Shown: piece after piece, positions 61,578-64,000 of the stretch
Position numbering within the stretch: the first letter of the stretch is position 1
Layout: every line of letters starts with the position of its first letter
Origin: Casuarius casuarius
Taxonomy: Eukaryota > Chordata > Aves > Casuariiformes > Casuariidae
Assembly: GCA_003342895.1 (NCBI GenBank)
Contig: PTFA01000005.1
Span: 1,624,618-1,688,617 of the forward strand
Length of the DNA: 64,000 bases
Reading direction: 5' to 3'
Made by a program: the position numbers and the translations under genes
The notes under the pieces: model-generated
Told to the model about the DNA's origin: nothing
What the model saw: the letters and a program-made list of their open reading frames with translations, nothing else
The model's database searches: none

Positions 61578-64000
61578 AGCAGAGCCTCTGGTCATATATC
61601 ACTGACACCATATAGATCAGAGTGGAGCAATACTATTATTATTCTACTTATCTGTACCTGCATTTACATCATTGGTATACTCAAATCCAAGAAGCCTAGC
61701 CAAAGACTATTCTTTTGGCTCAGGATCTGCTCTATCTGCCTGTAACGTATATGCCCAAAGAAAGGGCAGTGTGCTCCTCTCTGCTGTTCTTCTCAAGTGC
61801 TGCCTGAACGGTAGCAACACCACTGTCTCTCAGTGCNAGCCTTCCACACTGTTTGTCTCTGAGACTCTTCCACTTCCATGTCTGTCTTCTGCTATAGCGT
61901 TATGGGCCTGTTTCTTTTTGCCCATAGTTACACTCCTTCCATCTCTCACTGCTCTCACCAGTAGCTGTCCCGAAAAACATGACACTTATTCAGCATCCTT
62001 GGCCTTTTGCTGTAGAGAGTGATCTCACCAATTGCCTTCCTCAAGGTAGCTGAGGTATATTGTTTCCACCTGACAACTTTCTCTAACTTGTTGATGCAAG
62101 AATTGCACCATAATTTTAAGATATTGTGGCTGCCAGTGCTTCTCATGAGCTGTGGATGTAACGACTTTCTACCTTACCACCACCCACCGTGGTGTTAAGG
62201 CACTTCTCTTGGCATTAGAGCAGAAAAACTTCCTTCTGACGCAAATCTTCATTTAGGTTACCACCTTAATTTAACGCCTGTACCAACAACATCCTTCACT
62301 TCACTGTATGTTCTTACACTACTTCAAGTTAATTTACAGTATTTTTATCTGTTTGCCTTCCTAATAGAGCGCAGTTCACTCTGCCTCTACTTGACTCCCT
62401 GGATCCCCACAAGCAGCCACATGGAAGGCGCCAGAATCACACTGGCAACAGACCAGAGGACTACGCTCCTCACCACCGCACCTCCTGCTGTCAAAGTGAG
62501 CACCTTGTTTGTTAGGACATCAGAAAAGTGCCAGCACCAGCGCAATCATACTCTGAACCCAATCTCTGTTTCCAGCATTTTTTCACAGAAAGACTCTGGT
62601 ATTTTTACACAGTTTGGCAATGTGTAAAATTGCCAAGTGGCAAGAGGGCAGGACGTGCAGTGTCCTTCTGGTGACTGCACAGGGGCCATGTAGAGTGAGG
62701 CAGCATCTGAGCCCACTTCCTCTTCCACACCCTTCCTATGTGCCCTCATACCAGACTATTCAGTAACCAGTGCTTGGCTATGAGAGCCCCTAGTGCACGA
62801 ATTTCTGTGCATAAACACACATATATAAATACATATTTATTATATATAAACAACACATCTCAAGGAAGGTTACATAACTCTTTGGAGAGGTAACTACTAA
62901 AAAGTGTCCAGAGTTGAAGATACCCCATTCTCATCTTTTAAGGCACTCTCAAATTAATGTCTATTTGAAAAAAAAAAAAGTTTAATGGGGGGCAGGAAAA
63001 GAGGGTTTGAATCCTCCAAGATCAGCATTAAAAAGGAGTTGCTTTTGCTGTGGTTTCCTAACTTCATATCTATGTAGAAAAAGGGACTAATTTGAAGATG
63101 ATTCTTCACCTTCTAAACACAGAAATTTGATGTCTCCAGCTGTTCCTGTCACACCATTTGTACAACCATCCAAGGACTTTTTTAGTAGGAAAAAATGAAA
63201 CAGCTTCATAACAGAAAAGAAATTAAAACAAATTTTGGCAAACTTTTAGAAAACGAAAGATAAGAAGGTCAAAAAAGAACATGCCAAAAGTCTATTTTGA
63301 ACAATGTATTATTTTTTAGTAGTGCAACTATGCACTGGCTAATTTCCAATTGTCCAAAGACACAGTCTCTGACCTGAGAACATAAAACCAATTACTACTA
63401 TGAAAATGCAATAGGTGAAATACACAGTATAAGAACAGCATGTCACTAAGGGATGCTGACACAACAGTCTCTGCTTTTTAGATTGCACAGCATTTTCTCA
63501 AATAGAAAAACTCTTCTGAGCTTTTTCTTTAGAAATGCCTGCATCTCCACTGTCTGAAGCGATGCTTTGCACTTCAGCACAAGAAATGCCCTACTTCTAT
63601 CATCGCAAGCAATTCTGCTGTGATTTGGATGAGTTATAACCTGCTGAAAAACAACACCTCCCACCTCTGGACTGTGTAGCAAGGACTTAATTTTGGCAGC
63701 ACGCCTGGAATTCTAAAGAGTCTAAAAACAGGGCCACAGTCACACCGAACCTCTCTGGAACAAAGATTTAAGTGTGGCTGCTGAAGGAACATGGTGCACA
63801 GACATTCTGCTTTATTATAAAATATAGGTTGTGCACTCCTCTTTCACTGACAGAATGGAGAGATATTAATAAAATACATCTTTGAGGTACTCAGAGCCTA
63901 TTGTGGACAAGCACCACAAAGCTGACTGAAAAGGAATACTTTCCTATTCAAAACAGTGCTCTGCGCAATAATTAAAGCATAGGGCCACACGCAGAAATCA

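Larger units (their letters stand above)
57890..64000 (-). other. ERC1: ERC1 intron (partial), 5' of the first visible exon
   Basis: Intron upstream of EVHRRFENAPD, extending past the window. The next expected upstream ERC1 exon (a TEEDHERTRRLAEAE-like block) was not found here. It carries the two joined CR1 segments at 59329-61577. The flanks 57890-59328 and 61578-64000 show no recognised element apart from an AT-rich run near 62815-62850. Confidence 0.8.

Noticed and set aside
57890..64000. Search for the next upstream ERC1 exon
   Set aside because: No minus-strand sequence resembling the expected HERTRRLAEAE/LLEQKEKEN block was found; it presumably lies beyond the window.
1..64000. CRISPR arrays, bacterial operons, tRNA or rRNA genes
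   Set aside because: No regularly spaced repeats with unique spacers, no prokaryotic gene organisation and no recognisable RNA-gene signature; the window is vertebrate intron and exon DNA.

Overview
The window looks like bird DNA (an archosaur at the least). It contains CR1 LINE copies with the typical 3' end (CACAGAAT tandem repeats, then the GGTTGAGGTTGGAAGGGACC block, both read on the + strand, so the elements lie on the - strand). It also has long AT-rich introns, few other interspersed repeats and one short solo LTR. Isolated N bases suggest a consensus or draft assembly.

The only protein-coding gene I can support is ERC1 (ELKS/Rab6-interacting/CAST family member 1), an active-zone and cell-cortex coiled-coil scaffold. 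It is transcribed on the minus strand and spans the whole window. Nine internal coding exons are visible, in transcript order: 57889-57815, 55726-55571, 53776-53693 (or 53684), 51004-50837, 43047-42880, 23569-23432, 22032-21892, 20753-20613 and 7272-7079. Together they encode about 421 residues from the central coiled-coil rod. All have AG acceptors and GT donors. The first eight are multiples of three and in phase 0; the ninth ends in phase 2. The first and last parts of the gene (N-terminal exons, C-terminal exons, promoter, polyA site) lie outside the window.

Layout on the + axis: 1-7078, intron 3' of the last visible exon; 7079-7272, exon; 7273-20612, 13.3 kb intron; 20613-23569, cluster of three exons; 23570-42879, 19.3 kb intron containing a solo LTR (40174-40411), a degenerate repeat (37744-37985) and an unexplained exon-like frame (30894-31166); 42880-57889, five exons; 57890-64000, intron containing a decayed CR1 (59329-61336) joined to a second partial CR1 copy (61337-61577).

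The most interesting local structure is around the 28-codon exon at 53693-53776. It looks like a tandem duplicate of the start of the next exon. It equals exactly four heptads, has a second in-frame donor 9 nt downstream, and lies between a sense-strand pyrimidine tract and a sense-strand (CA)26 repeat. I saw no CRISPR array, bacterial-type operon or clearly new system; everything is consistent with a vertebrate intron-exon landscape.
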